From assembly GCA_947489925.1 (NCBI GenBank), contig CANLFK010000137.1, positions 1 through 5,689 on the forward strand: DNA of 5,689 nucleotides, given 5' to 3'. The position numbers and the translations under genes are program-made. A model generated the notes under the pieces. That model searched no databases. It had not been told where the DNA came from and saw nothing but the letters and a program-made list of their open reading frames with translations. This document shows positions 1 through 5,689 of this stretch, one piece after another. Within the stretch, counting starts at the first letter, position 1. Each line of letters begins with the position of its first letter. The stretch comes from Candidatus Caenarcanales bacterium. Lineage in GTDB: Bacteria; Cyanobacteriota; Vampirovibrionia; Caenarcaniphilales; Caenarcanaceae.

Positions 1-1167
1 GTTGGGGGTGAGTTGTTCAGAAAGTTGAAGTTTAATGATGTTGATGAAGCCTTTAGTGAAATTAAAAATATCGGTTTAGCAAAACCCAGTTGGCTTCAGG
101 GGAAAAATACATCAATAGAGTTTACTAATCCAGACTGGGCAAAAAATATAGACTTAAATAAATTAAAATCAGCTGACTTTAAACAATTACTTTTAACTTT
201 AGATGATAAACAATTAAAAACCTTTATTCAAGCGAAAAATGCTGATGAGGTCTTAGGTTTATTAAAAAGATTAAAACCAGAAGAAATTGCCGAAATTTTA
301 GCTAAACCAAGTTTTATCAGGTCTTTAAATTCAACTAAATTCATGGGAAGTGCTGAATCTTCTTTGCAAACTATAATTCAAAGCGTCTCTAGTAATGGTG
401 ATGATTTAGCCAAACTTTTAAATAAACTAGACTCGAAAATCTTAAAGAGTCTGTTCTTAAAAAATAATCTTCCGGCTGACTTAAAAGTCGATATACTTAC
501 AAAGATAAAAGGATTGAAAAACTCTCCGCTGAATCAAATACTTAGCAAACTTGAAGACGCTGACCTATCAACACTTTTGAATTTGAAAACTAGTGCTTCT
601 GGAGACGAATTATTTAAAGTTTTAGGTTTTACTGAAACTACTGCTACTGAAGTTGCAACTACTATTAGAGCTGGAATAAGTGCTAAAGCAGCAAATGGTA
701 TTTTAGGGCAATTAAATAAACTGGCTGAGGGGGCTAAAAGTCGTAGTATCATAACAAAATTAGGTGAAATTATTAAACCAGCCTTGCCAATACTTAAGAA
801 TGTAGCAAAAGTCGCTCCATTTTTAGCACCTTTAATTGACTTTATTGCTGGTATTGCCCTTGATAAAGAAAGTTATGGTAAATCAGCGGCTGGAACAATA
901 GGTAGTTTTGCTGGTGGTTGGGCTGGTGGTGCAGTAGGAGCAGTAGCAGGAACAGCGGTAGCGGCAATGGCAACAACAGCAATAGCGGCTTCATCTTTTG
1001 GCTTTTTAGCTCCTTTAGCCGTGCCAGTTGGTGGGATATTAGGCATAACCGTTACGCTTTTAGGTGCAATTGCTGGTTCAGCTGGTGGAGGTTGGCTTGG
1101 AGACAGATTATATGAAATATTAGGAGATTTAGGTCTTACTCCTTGGGAAAGTCAAGCTAAAGCATAA
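1..1167 (+). CDS. Unrecognised protein: leucine-rich helical repeats plus glycine-zipper C-terminus, probably 5'-truncated
   Basis: I do not recognise this family. The frame is open to the window edge. The first possible start inside is a TTG at 13, with a G-rich stretch directly before it that lies too close to be a normal ribosome site, so the true start is probably upstream. Counting from that TTG (384 residues), positions 50-200 are helical and carry a recurring pattern LxxLLxxLxxxxLxxLL, clearest at about 56-78, 80-100, 132-152 and 173-193. Residues 255-283 are amphipathic to hydrophobic. Residues 291-366 are almost wholly Gly, Ala and aliphatic, with GGWAGGAVGAVAG near 301-313 and a second block near 339-363 (GxxxG spacing), ending in a short charged tail. 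Glycine-zipper segments occur in membrane-inserting proteins and in phage tail or toxin-delivery proteins; which applies here is unknown. No N-terminal signal peptide is visible in the part present. It converges on dcd. Confidence 0.8.
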   Translation, partial: VGGELFRKLKFNDVDEAFSEIKNIGLAKPSWLQGKNTSIEFTNPDWAKNIDLNKLKSADFKQLLLTLDDKQLKTFIQAKNADEVLGLLKRLKPEEIAEILAKPSFIRSLNSTKFMGSAESSLQTIIQSVSSNGDDLAKLLNKLDSKILKSLFLKNNLPADLKVDILTKIKGLKNSPLNQILSKLEDADLSTLLNLKTSASGDELFKVLGFTETTATEVATTIRAGISAKAANGILGQLNKLAEGAKSRSIITKLGEIIKPALPILKNVAKVAPFLAPLIDFIAGIALDKESYGKSAAGTIGSFAGGWAGGAVGAVAGTAVAAMATTAIAASSFGFLAPLAVPVGGILGITVTLLGAIAGSAGGGWLGDRLYEILGDLGLTPWESQAKA

Positions 1168-1188
1168 TCCTGTCTTTTTAGTATTGAA

Positions 1189-1776
1189 TTAAACTTTAGC
1201 GATTGTTACTTTTTCACTCTGATTTTGATATTTTCCTGTTCTTTTGGCATAGCTTGTTTCGCAGGGCTCGCCTTCAAAAAATAATAATTGTACTATTCCT
1301 TCATTAGCGTAAATTCGGCAATCAGCCCCAGATGAATTACTAAATTCTAAAGTTAAATGTCCAACCCAACCAGGTTCAGCAGGCGTTGTATTGGCAATTA
1401 TTCCGCAGCGTGCATATGTGCTTTTACCAATTGCCAAGCAAGAAATATTTTCGGGTATGCTCAGTTTTTCGACTGCCACGCCAAGTCCATAACTATGTGC
1501 TGGTAAAATAAAATATTTGTTTCCAGTTGAATCAGTTATTAAATCGGTTTTTTCAAGATTTTTAGGATTAAAGTTTTTAGGATCAACTATTGAACCTGGT
1601 ATATGTCTAAATGTCCAAAACTCTTTGTCTGAAAGCCTTATATCATAACCATATGAACTTAAACCATAACTTAAAATATGAGCATTTTGGTTTTTATTAA
1701 TTAATTTTTCTTCAAATGGCTGAATTAAATTATTTTCTATGGCTTTTTCTTTAATCCATTTATCGTTTTTAATCAT
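1189..1776 (-). CDS. dcd: dCTP deaminase (Dcd)
   Basis: Cytosolic homotrimeric enzyme of the dUTPase superfamily that deaminates dCTP to dUTP, feeding dUMP and hence dTMP synthesis. The 195-residue product resembles the ~188-residue bacterial Dcd type along its whole length. An N-terminal LSYGLSSYGYDIRLS block lies at about 35-49, and VDPKNF at 64-69. The signature IGKSTYARCG at 116-125 corresponds to the G(R/K)SSxAR motif that binds the triphosphate. EPGWVGHLTLEF at 134-145 contains E144, in the place of the catalytic glutamate (E138 in the E. coli enzyme). YANEGIVQLLFFE (156-168) and the C-terminal GKYQNQ (181-186), part of the lid over the nucleotide, are also present, so the gene looks intact. 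Whether it also hydrolyses dUTP, as bifunctional Dcd-Dut enzymes do, cannot be decided from motifs alone; no dUTPase lies in this window. The ATG start has no Shine-Dalgarno sequence. It lies 69 bases downstream of the nucleotidyltransferase stop on the same strand. Confidence 0.96.
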   Translation of the reverse strand: MIKNDKWIKEKAIENNLIQPFEEKLINKNQNAHILSYGLSSYGYDIRLSDKEFWTFRHIPGSIVDPKNFNPKNLEKTDLITDSTGNKYFILPAHSYGLGVAVEKLSIPENISCLAIGKSTYARCGIIANTTPAEPGWVGHLTLEFSNSSGADCRIYANEGIVQLLFFEGEPCETSYAKRTGKYQNQSEKVTIAKV

Positions 1777-1807
1777 TCAATTTTGCTTTTATTAGTTTTG
1801 TCTTTAT

Positions 1808-1834
1808 ATTATATTTCTTTTGACATGATAGCAA
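1808..1834 (-). promoter_or_regulatory. Possible sigma-70 promoter for dcd
   Basis: On the minus strand a perfect TATAAT (1808-1813) lies 15 bases downstream of TTGCTA (1829-1834, 4 of 6 matches to TTGACA). Transcription would start near 1800 and leave a leader of about 25 bases before the dcd ATG. The spacer is short and the region is very AT-rich, so a chance match is possible. dcd may instead, or also, be read through from the upstream nucleotidyltransferase gene. Confidence 0.3.
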
Positions 1835-1845
1835 TATTAATGAGC

Positions 1846-2643
1846 TTAAGCTGACTGAGCAAATTCATAATCTGTAATTGTATCAATATCAATGCAGGCT
1901 TTTGGCTCTGAGAGAATAATTAATTCAGTCGAAAAACCCATTGTTTTTGAAATAGCTTCATTACATTTTTCAATAGAAGTATTTTGGCAAATTAAATTCA
2001 ATAAAAACCAAAAGTTTTGACTGGCAACGGTTATCGCAAATCTGAGAGGGTTTTTTCGCTGAGATTCAAGCTTGAGCAAAATTTCTTTGCTTTTTTGATT
2101 AATAAATTTGTCTTGGAAAAAAAATAAATTAGCTCCAGAAAGCCAAGTTTGCGAGTTTAATTTATGCCAAGTTCTTTTAGTTTTTGGATATTGAGAAATT
2201 AATTTTTCTTGCCCATTAACTACTCCAACCAAAAATTGAGCCTTACTTTTTTTGCATTTACTTAAAAATTCTTCTAAAATTTGCGGATTTAAAAAATAAT
2301 TGTCAGAAGTCGTAATCAAAAGACTTTGCTTATCATTTAAATTTTCCAGCACTTCAGTAATTGTTTGAACAGGTGATTGATAATTTGTATTTGGTTTTAA
2401 GATATAATCTGTCTCGGGTAAAAAAGATAATTTGTCTCTAAAAATTGCTTTCTGATTTTCCAGAATTCCTAGTAAATAAGGTTTTGGCAAATTAGCATTG
2501 TCTAAAGCTTCTAGGACAGCTTGAATTAAATACTTATGATTAATTTTTAGAAAAGCTTTATTTTCAACCGAAAAAGCTTCACTTAAATTATCTTTTTTCC
2601 TTTTACCAGCTAATATTAAAGTTATTATCTGCATTCCCACCAT
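1846..2643 (-). CDS. MobA-like NTP transferase (GT-A fold nucleotidyltransferase), substrate unknown
   Basis: A 265-residue soluble protein of the MobA-like nucleotidyltransferase superfamily, whose members transfer NMP from an NTP to an acceptor such as a sugar phosphate or cofactor precursor. The N-terminal TLILAGK (8-14) is the nucleotide-binding loop, and K33 in FLKI matches the lysine that follows it. TTSDN (111-115) sits at the end of a hydrophobic strand where the metal-binding aspartate (D114) is expected. RTWHKL (157-162) and SGANLFFF (169-176) form a block I associate with an uncharacterised 'nucleotidyltransferase family protein' group. The C-terminal IDIDTITDYE (251-260) is the usual DIDTPxD ending of such enzymes. 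The loop is weaker than in true MobA: GKRKKDN replaces the typical GxSxRMG, so molybdopterin chemistry is not supported. The start could be M1 (2643) or M4 (2634); the second places the first strand where family members usually begin. Neither has a well-spaced ribosome site. It lies upstream of dcd on the same strand and diverges from the membrane protein gene. Confidence 0.82.
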   Translation of the reverse strand: MVGMQIITLILAGKRKKDNLSEAFSVENKAFLKINHKYLIQAVLEALDNANLPKPYLLGILENQKAIFRDKLSFLPETDYILKPNTNYQSPVQTITEVLENLNDKQSLLITTSDNYFLNPQILEEFLSKCKKSKAQFLVGVVNGQEKLISQYPKTKRTWHKLNSQTWLSGANLFFFQDKFINQKSKEILLKLESQRKNPLRFAITVASQNFWFLLNLICQNTSIEKCNEAISKTMGFSTELIILSEPKACIDIDTITDYEFAQSA

Positions 2644-2679
2644 TTGTCATTGTTAATTAATTATACTTAAATCAAAATT
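2644..2679. promoter_or_regulatory. Compact divergent intergenic region with overlapping -10-like boxes
   Basis: Only 36 bases separate the divergent starts. On the minus strand TATAAT occupies 2660-2665; on the plus strand TATACT occupies 2662-2667, so the two -10-like boxes overlap. TTGTCA (2644-2649) resembles a plus-strand -35 element, but its spacing to TATACT is only 12 bases. Any full-length promoter here would have to extend into one of the coding regions or rely mainly on its -10 box. Leaders would be very short in both directions (roughly 6-12 bases). The boxes are seen; their function is inferred. Confidence 0.3.
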
Positions 2680-3321
2680 ATGAATACTAATAATAATGCC
2701 TCAAATAATTATACGGGGCAATTTGATTCTGAAAATCATCAAAAAACAGAAACTCCATTAATTGAAAAAGACAGTTTGAGCTTTTTAAACCTTTTCTACG
2801 ACACTCTTTTTAATCCAGAATTAACAGCAGAAAAAATTAAATTATTGAGAGATGATTATTCTAGCAATTTATTTTTATATTCAATTTCAATTGTTTTTGT
2901 CTCTTGCTTGGCTCAAAGTGTAAAGAATTCCTCGATTATGGTGGCTGTTCAGTACGCAATAATTTGGTTTTTTAGTGCTGTTTTCATTTGTCTTTTGGCT
3001 TGGCTATTCCGCCGTGATAAAGATAAACCTGTTGATTTTGGCTTAATTCTTTTTTTCTGTGCTTTTGCTCAAACTCCTTTACTATTTTTGGGTATTGGCA
3101 AATTGTGGGAAAATTCAAGCATTTTGGCTTCCAGTATTCCAACTATAATCTGCTTTGCTTGGTCATTAGTTTTGTGGGGCTGGGCTATTGCTAATTCACT
3201 TGAAATCGGTAAATTTAAAGCGGCTTTAATAGTTTTATTAGGCTTTTTAGCACCAGTTTTGGCTGCTTTACTTTTATTATTTTATTTAATAATTTTCGCA
3301 TTGTCAGTATTTTCCTTTTAG
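2680..3321 (+). CDS. Multi-pass inner membrane protein, possibly Yip1-domain family
   Basis: A 213-residue protein with a polar, Asn-rich N-terminus (1-30), then an amphipathic segment FLNLFYDTLFNPELTAEKI (35-53), followed by about five hydrophobic spans: roughly 63-81, 87-110, 118-140, 150-172 and a long one at 180-211 that may be two. Positively charged RRDKDK (111-116) follows span two, which suggests that loop is cytoplasmic. A soluble N-terminus with a short 'lf.P' helix before four to five membrane helices is how bacterial Yip1-domain proteins look, so that is the best guess; no catalytic motif supports any enzymatic role. There is no cleavable signal peptide. The ATG at 2680 has no Shine-Dalgarno sequence. 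It is transcribed away from the nucleotidyltransferase and in the same direction as guaB3, 117 bases upstream of it. The gene is certain; the family assignment is tentative. Confidence 0.8.
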   Translation: MNTNNNASNNYTGQFDSENHQKTETPLIEKDSLSFLNLFYDTLFNPELTAEKIKLLRDDYSSNLFLYSISIVFVSCLAQSVKNSSIMVAVQYAIIWFFSAVFICLLAWLFRRDKDKPVDFGLILFFCAFAQTPLLFLGIGKLWENSSILASSIPTIICFAWSLVLWGWAIANSLEIGKFKAALIVLLGFLAPVLAALLLLFYLIIFALSVFSF

Positions 3322-3409
3322 TTATTAAGCTTAAATCCAGTTTGATATAAAAATTAGGGTATTCATTGAATCAGAACAATCAAAGTCTAAATAAAAAATA
3401 AAAATATGC

Positions 3410-3438
3410 TTGCTTTTAAACAATTAGCTTAGTAAAAT
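3410..3438 (+). promoter_or_regulatory. Weak candidate promoter for guaB3
   Basis: TTGCTT (3410-3415) and TAAAAT (3433-3438, 5 of 6 matches to TATAAT) are separated by 17 bases. Transcription would begin near 3445, inside the GTG-initiated reading frame but about 33 bases before the in-frame ATG at 3478. If real, it argues for the ATG as the start. The rest of the 117-base gap (3322-3409) is AT-rich and holds a 10-base palindrome at 3325-3334 right after the upstream stop codon, but no clear terminator. The match may be chance. Confidence 0.2.
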
Positions 3439-4638
3439 GTGTCAAATTTAAATAAAAACTGGCAAAAAGCAAATCAAATGAATGCTCCAAAACACAATGA
3501 TAGATTGCGTCGCACATATGGCTTTGATGAAATTTCACTGTCTCCGAATGGGCAAACGCTTGATCCAAGCTTATGTGATATAAAAACCAATTTAGGAAAA
3601 TATCAATTAAAAACTCCGATAATTGCTAGTGCTATGGACAGTGTTGTTTCACCGGGTTCAAGTACTCAATTAGAAGAACAAGGTGTTTTGGCTGTTTTAA
3701 ACTTGCAAGGACTTTGGACTCGCTATGAAGATGCTGAATCTAGGCTGGAAGACATAAAATTAGCTGGTGATGAATCATTTATTGGTTTAATGCAAAAACT
3801 ATATGCAGAGCCAATTAAAGCTGACTTAGTTGCTAAGCGAATTGAAAAGATGAAAAAGACTAATAAATTGGTGGCGGTTTCAAGTGTTCCGCAAGAAGTT
3901 GAAAGATTAGAACCAATTATCACAGAAGCGGGAGCTGACTTTTTATTTGTGCAATCGACTGTTACTTCCACTAAGCATACTGGCGTTTTTGCTAGCTTGG
4001 ATTTGAATAAATTGTGTAAAGAAAGTAAATTGACAATTATTGTTGGTAATTGTTCTTCGTATAAAGTTGCTTTGGAATTAATGGAAACTGGAATTGATGG
4101 CTTATTAGTTGGTATTGGCCCTGGAGCCGCTTGTACAAGCCGAGGAGTTTTGGGAGTTGGAGTACCAATGGCCACTGCAATTATGGATTGTGCTGATGCC
4201 AGAGATGAATTTGAAAGACAAACTGGTAAAAGAATTTCGGTAATTGGAGATGGTGGAATTGTCATTTCGGGAGACATTTGCAAGGCTATTGCTTGTGGAG
4301 CAGATGCAGTGATGATTGGTTCACCCTTAGCTAAAGCCAAAGACGCACCCGGTCGTGGTTATCATTGGGGAATGGCTACTCCTAGCCCAGTTTTACCAAG
4401 AGGCACTAGAATTAAAGTAGGAATAGTAGGAACTTATGAGCAAATTATTAATGGTCCAGCCGCTTTTGATAATGGTTCTCATAATTTAATTGGAGCTTTA
4501 AAAACTTCAATGGGAACAATGGGTGCACAAAACATTACTGAAATGCAAAAAGCCGAAATAATTATTGCTCCTACTATTTTGACTGAAGGAAAAGTTTATC
4601 AACAATCTCAAAGGCTAGGAATGGGATCAGTTAAGTAA
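3439..4638 (+). CDS. guaB3: GuaB3-family IMP dehydrogenase (CBS-less)
   Basis: Oxidises IMP to XMP with NAD+, the first committed step toward GMP, in the cytosol. The sequence is a single (beta/alpha)8 barrel without the CBS pair of ordinary GuaB. RRTYGFDEI (24-32), IIASAMDSVVSP (61-72) and NLQGLWTRYED (88-98) are characteristic of GuaB3. The active-site loop GIGPGAACTSR (225-235) carries the catalytic cysteine C232, which forms the thioimidate with the purine. VIGDGGI (268-274) and the IGSPLA block (293-298) bind phosphate. RGYHWGMATPSPVLPRGTR (306-324) is the family's distinctive flap region. In place of the CBS domains, a helical stretch of about 50 residues lies between strands. Length is 399 from the GTG at 3439 or 386 from the ATG at 3478; the family is usually near 385-390, and homology begins just after the second, so the ATG is quite possibly correct. 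A stop at 3433 rules out longer versions in frame. Neither start has a ribosome site. The TPR gene follows after 14 bases. Confidence 0.95.
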   Translation: MSNLNKNWQKANQMNAPKHNDRLRRTYGFDEISLSPNGQTLDPSLCDIKTNLGKYQLKTPIIASAMDSVVSPGSSTQLEEQGVLAVLNLQGLWTRYEDAESRLEDIKLAGDESFIGLMQKLYAEPIKADLVAKRIEKMKKTNKLVAVSSVPQEVERLEPIITEAGADFLFVQSTVTSTKHTGVFASLDLNKLCKESKLTIIVGNCSSYKVALELMETGIDGLLVGIGPGAACTSRGVLGVGVPMATAIMDCADARDEFERQTGKRISVIGDGGIVISGDICKAIACGADAVMIGSPLAKAKDAPGRGYHWGMATPSPVLPRGTRIKVGIVGTYEQIINGPAAFDNGSHNLIGALKTSMGTMGAQNITEMQKAEIIIAPTILTEGKVYQQSQRLGMGSVK

Positions 4639-4652
4639 TTTAACAAATAATT

Positions 4653-5689
4653 ATGTCATCTGAATCAGCTTTACAAAAGATCCGTTTTTTATTATTTGAA
4701 ACTAAAAGATATGAATTAGCGATTAATGAAATTCAGCTTGAATTGAGCCAAAGTCCAGATAATCATTTCTTATACGCTTATTTTGCTTTGGCACTTTCAG
4801 CTTTGGATAAACAAGATGAAGCTTTAATACAAGCCCAAAAAGCAATTGAAATGGCTCCCGATGATGATTATGTTTATTTTGTTTTGGCTTCGGTTTATCT
4901 TGAAAAAAAACAATTAATGAAAGCCAAAGAAATTATTTTGCAAGCTATACAAATAAATCCTTTTTGGGAAATACATTTTCATGTTTTAGCTTCTATTTAT
5001 TTAGCCCAAAATCAAATTGATAAGTCTTTGGAAGCTTCTGAGTATGCTTTAAGTTTGAATCCAGAAAGTTTTCAGGCTTTAAATTATAAGGCAATTGCTT
5101 TAATACGAAAAGGTGATTATAAAGGTGCGGAATATGCTTTGGCTTTGGCTCTGAAAGAGAATCCAGAAGGGGAATTTTCTTTAATTAGTTTTGGACATTT
5201 ATTACTTAAGCAAAATAAAGCTCAAAAAGCAATTGAAAAATTTGAACAAGCTTTAAGAATAAATCCAAATTCAGAATCCGCCCGTGAAGGTTTATTAGAA
5301 GCATTTAAACATAAAAATTGGCTTTATGGAAGTTTATCTTTTTTACTTTCGCAAATGTCTAATTTTTTTAAATATCTTGCCAATAAAAAGTTTTTGAATA
5401 TTATTTTAGGTTTATTTATTGGTTTAATGATAATTAGTATTTTAATACCTAAGTTTTTGCCATCAGTTGTTTTAATGGGGCTTTTTACTTTATCCAGATT
5501 ATTTTTACTTTTATTAATTATTATTACTTTATTGGGTAAATTAATGGAGTTTTATTTTTTATTTCGTGAAAAGTATCGTTTAGCTTTGTCAGAAGAACAA
5601 ATTAAAAATAATAAAAATTTATTAGGAGCAAGTTTACTTTTTATTTCAATTTTATTTACTTGCTTTATAGCTCGCTCTGAGAAGATGGC
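4653..5689 (+). CDS. TPR protein with C-terminal membrane helices, 3' end beyond the window
   Basis: An open frame runs from the ATG at 4653 to the window edge without a stop, about 345 residues visible. Residues 3-206 form about six tetratricopeptide repeats of 34 residues (near 3-36, 37-70, 71-104, 105-138, 139-172 and 173-206). Typical TPR endings recur: AIEMAPD (64-70), AIQINPF (98-104), ALSLNPE (132-138), ALALKENPE (164-172) and ALRINPN (200-206). A linker (207-245) leads to hydrophobic spans at about 246-267, 269-297 and 322-341, so the protein is membrane-anchored with, most likely, a cytoplasmic TPR domain. The region between the last two spans is charged. TPR domains bind partner proteins or peptides; the partner cannot be read from the sequence. 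There is no signal peptide and no Shine-Dalgarno sequence. The start lies 14 bases after the guaB3 stop with no terminator between, so co-transcription with guaB3 is likely. No specific function is assigned. Confidence 0.88.
   Translation, partial: MSSESALQKIRFLLFETKRYELAINEIQLELSQSPDNHFLYAYFALALSALDKQDEALIQAQKAIEMAPDDDYVYFVLASVYLEKKQLMKAKEIILQAIQINPFWEIHFHVLASIYLAQNQIDKSLEASEYALSLNPESFQALNYKAIALIRKGDYKGAEYALALALKENPEGEFSLISFGHLLLKQNKAQKAIEKFEQALRINPNSESAREGLLEAFKHKNWLYGSLSFLLSQMSNFFKYLANKKFLNIILGLFIGLMIISILIPKFLPSVVLMGLFTLSRLFLLLLIIITLLGKLMEFYFLFREKYRLALSEEQIKNNKNLLGASLLFISILFTCFIARSEKM

Noticed and set aside
534..752. Minus-strand open frame opposite the first gene.
   Set aside because: Only 72 codons, fully inside a longer gene, with no start signal or recognisable motif.
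918..1115. Plus-strand overlapping open frame inside the glycine-rich part of the first gene.
   Set aside because: It is a frame-shifted shadow of the Gly/Ala codon run, with Ser/Trp/Arg-rich low-complexity output and no resemblance to a protein family.
1156..1200. Inverted repeat GCTAAAG / CTTTAGC spanning the convergent ends of the first gene and dcd, as a possible bidirectional terminator.
   Set aside because: The arms are only 7 bases, AT-rich and separated by 31 bases, and both arise because each protein ends with Ala-Lys codons. There is no stable hairpin followed by a U-run.
1843..1852. Ten-base palindrome AGCTTAAGCT over the stop codon of the nucleotidyltransferase, with a similar TTAAGCTTAA at 3325-3334 just after the membrane protein stop.
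   Set aside because: Perfect palindromes with no loop cannot form a useful hairpin, and short AT-rich palindromes are common at this base composition. Two similar ones at gene ends is not enough for a terminator or site family.
3342..3365. TTGATA followed by TATTCA as a promoter for guaB3.
   Set aside because: The spacer is only 12 bases, far from the usual 16-18, and the second box is a poor match.
3723..4340. Long minus-strand open frame opposite guaB3.
   Set aside because: It lies wholly antisense to a strongly conserved enzyme and shows no domain or motif; antisense frames of this length are common opposite such genes.
1..5689. Defence system, CRISPR array, toxin-antitoxin pair, prophage or transposon.
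   Set aside because: No regularly spaced direct repeats, transposase, integrase, nuclease or toxin motif can be seen. The glycine-zipper protein alone is not enough to call a phage or toxin system.

Overview
The window is an AT-rich bacterial segment (low GC by eye) with six protein-coding genes and no RNA gene, CRISPR array or insertion sequence that I can see. The order is: a 5'-open gene on + (1-1167), two genes on - (dCTP deaminase, then a MobA-like nucleotidyltransferase), and three genes on + (small multi-pass membrane protein, GuaB3-type IMP dehydrogenase, and a TPR membrane protein cut by the window end). Gaps are short (14 to 117 bases), so nothing longer than 300 bases is gene-free.

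Taxonomy is an inference. The CBS-less GuaB3 form of IMP dehydrogenase is best known from Cyanobacteria and Actinobacteria. The base composition rules out a typical actinobacterium and is low for most photosynthetic cyanobacteria. An AT-rich relative of Cyanobacteria, such as the Melainabacteria/Vampirovibrionia group, would fit. The start codons lack Shine-Dalgarno sequences, which would also fit, but no gene here proves it.

Region by region. 1-1167 encodes an unrecognised protein with repeated leucine-rich helical units followed by a hydrophobic glycine/alanine-rich (glycine-zipper) C-terminus. It converges on dcd with 21 bases between the stop codons. 1189-1776 (-) is dcd, making dUMP precursor from dCTP. 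1846-2643 (-) is a GT-A fold nucleotidyltransferase of unknown substrate. A 36-base gap separates it from a divergently transcribed five-helix membrane protein (2680-3321, possibly Yip1-like). After 117 bases comes guaB3 (3439-4638), the purine branch step IMP to XMP. Fourteen bases later begins a TPR protein with C-terminal membrane helices (4653 to beyond the window), probably co-transcribed with guaB3.

Two of the genes are nucleotide metabolism housekeeping genes (dcd, guaB3), and nothing ties the six into one pathway. I see no convincing undescribed system. The least explained items are the 1-1167 protein and the TPR/membrane protein beside guaB3.
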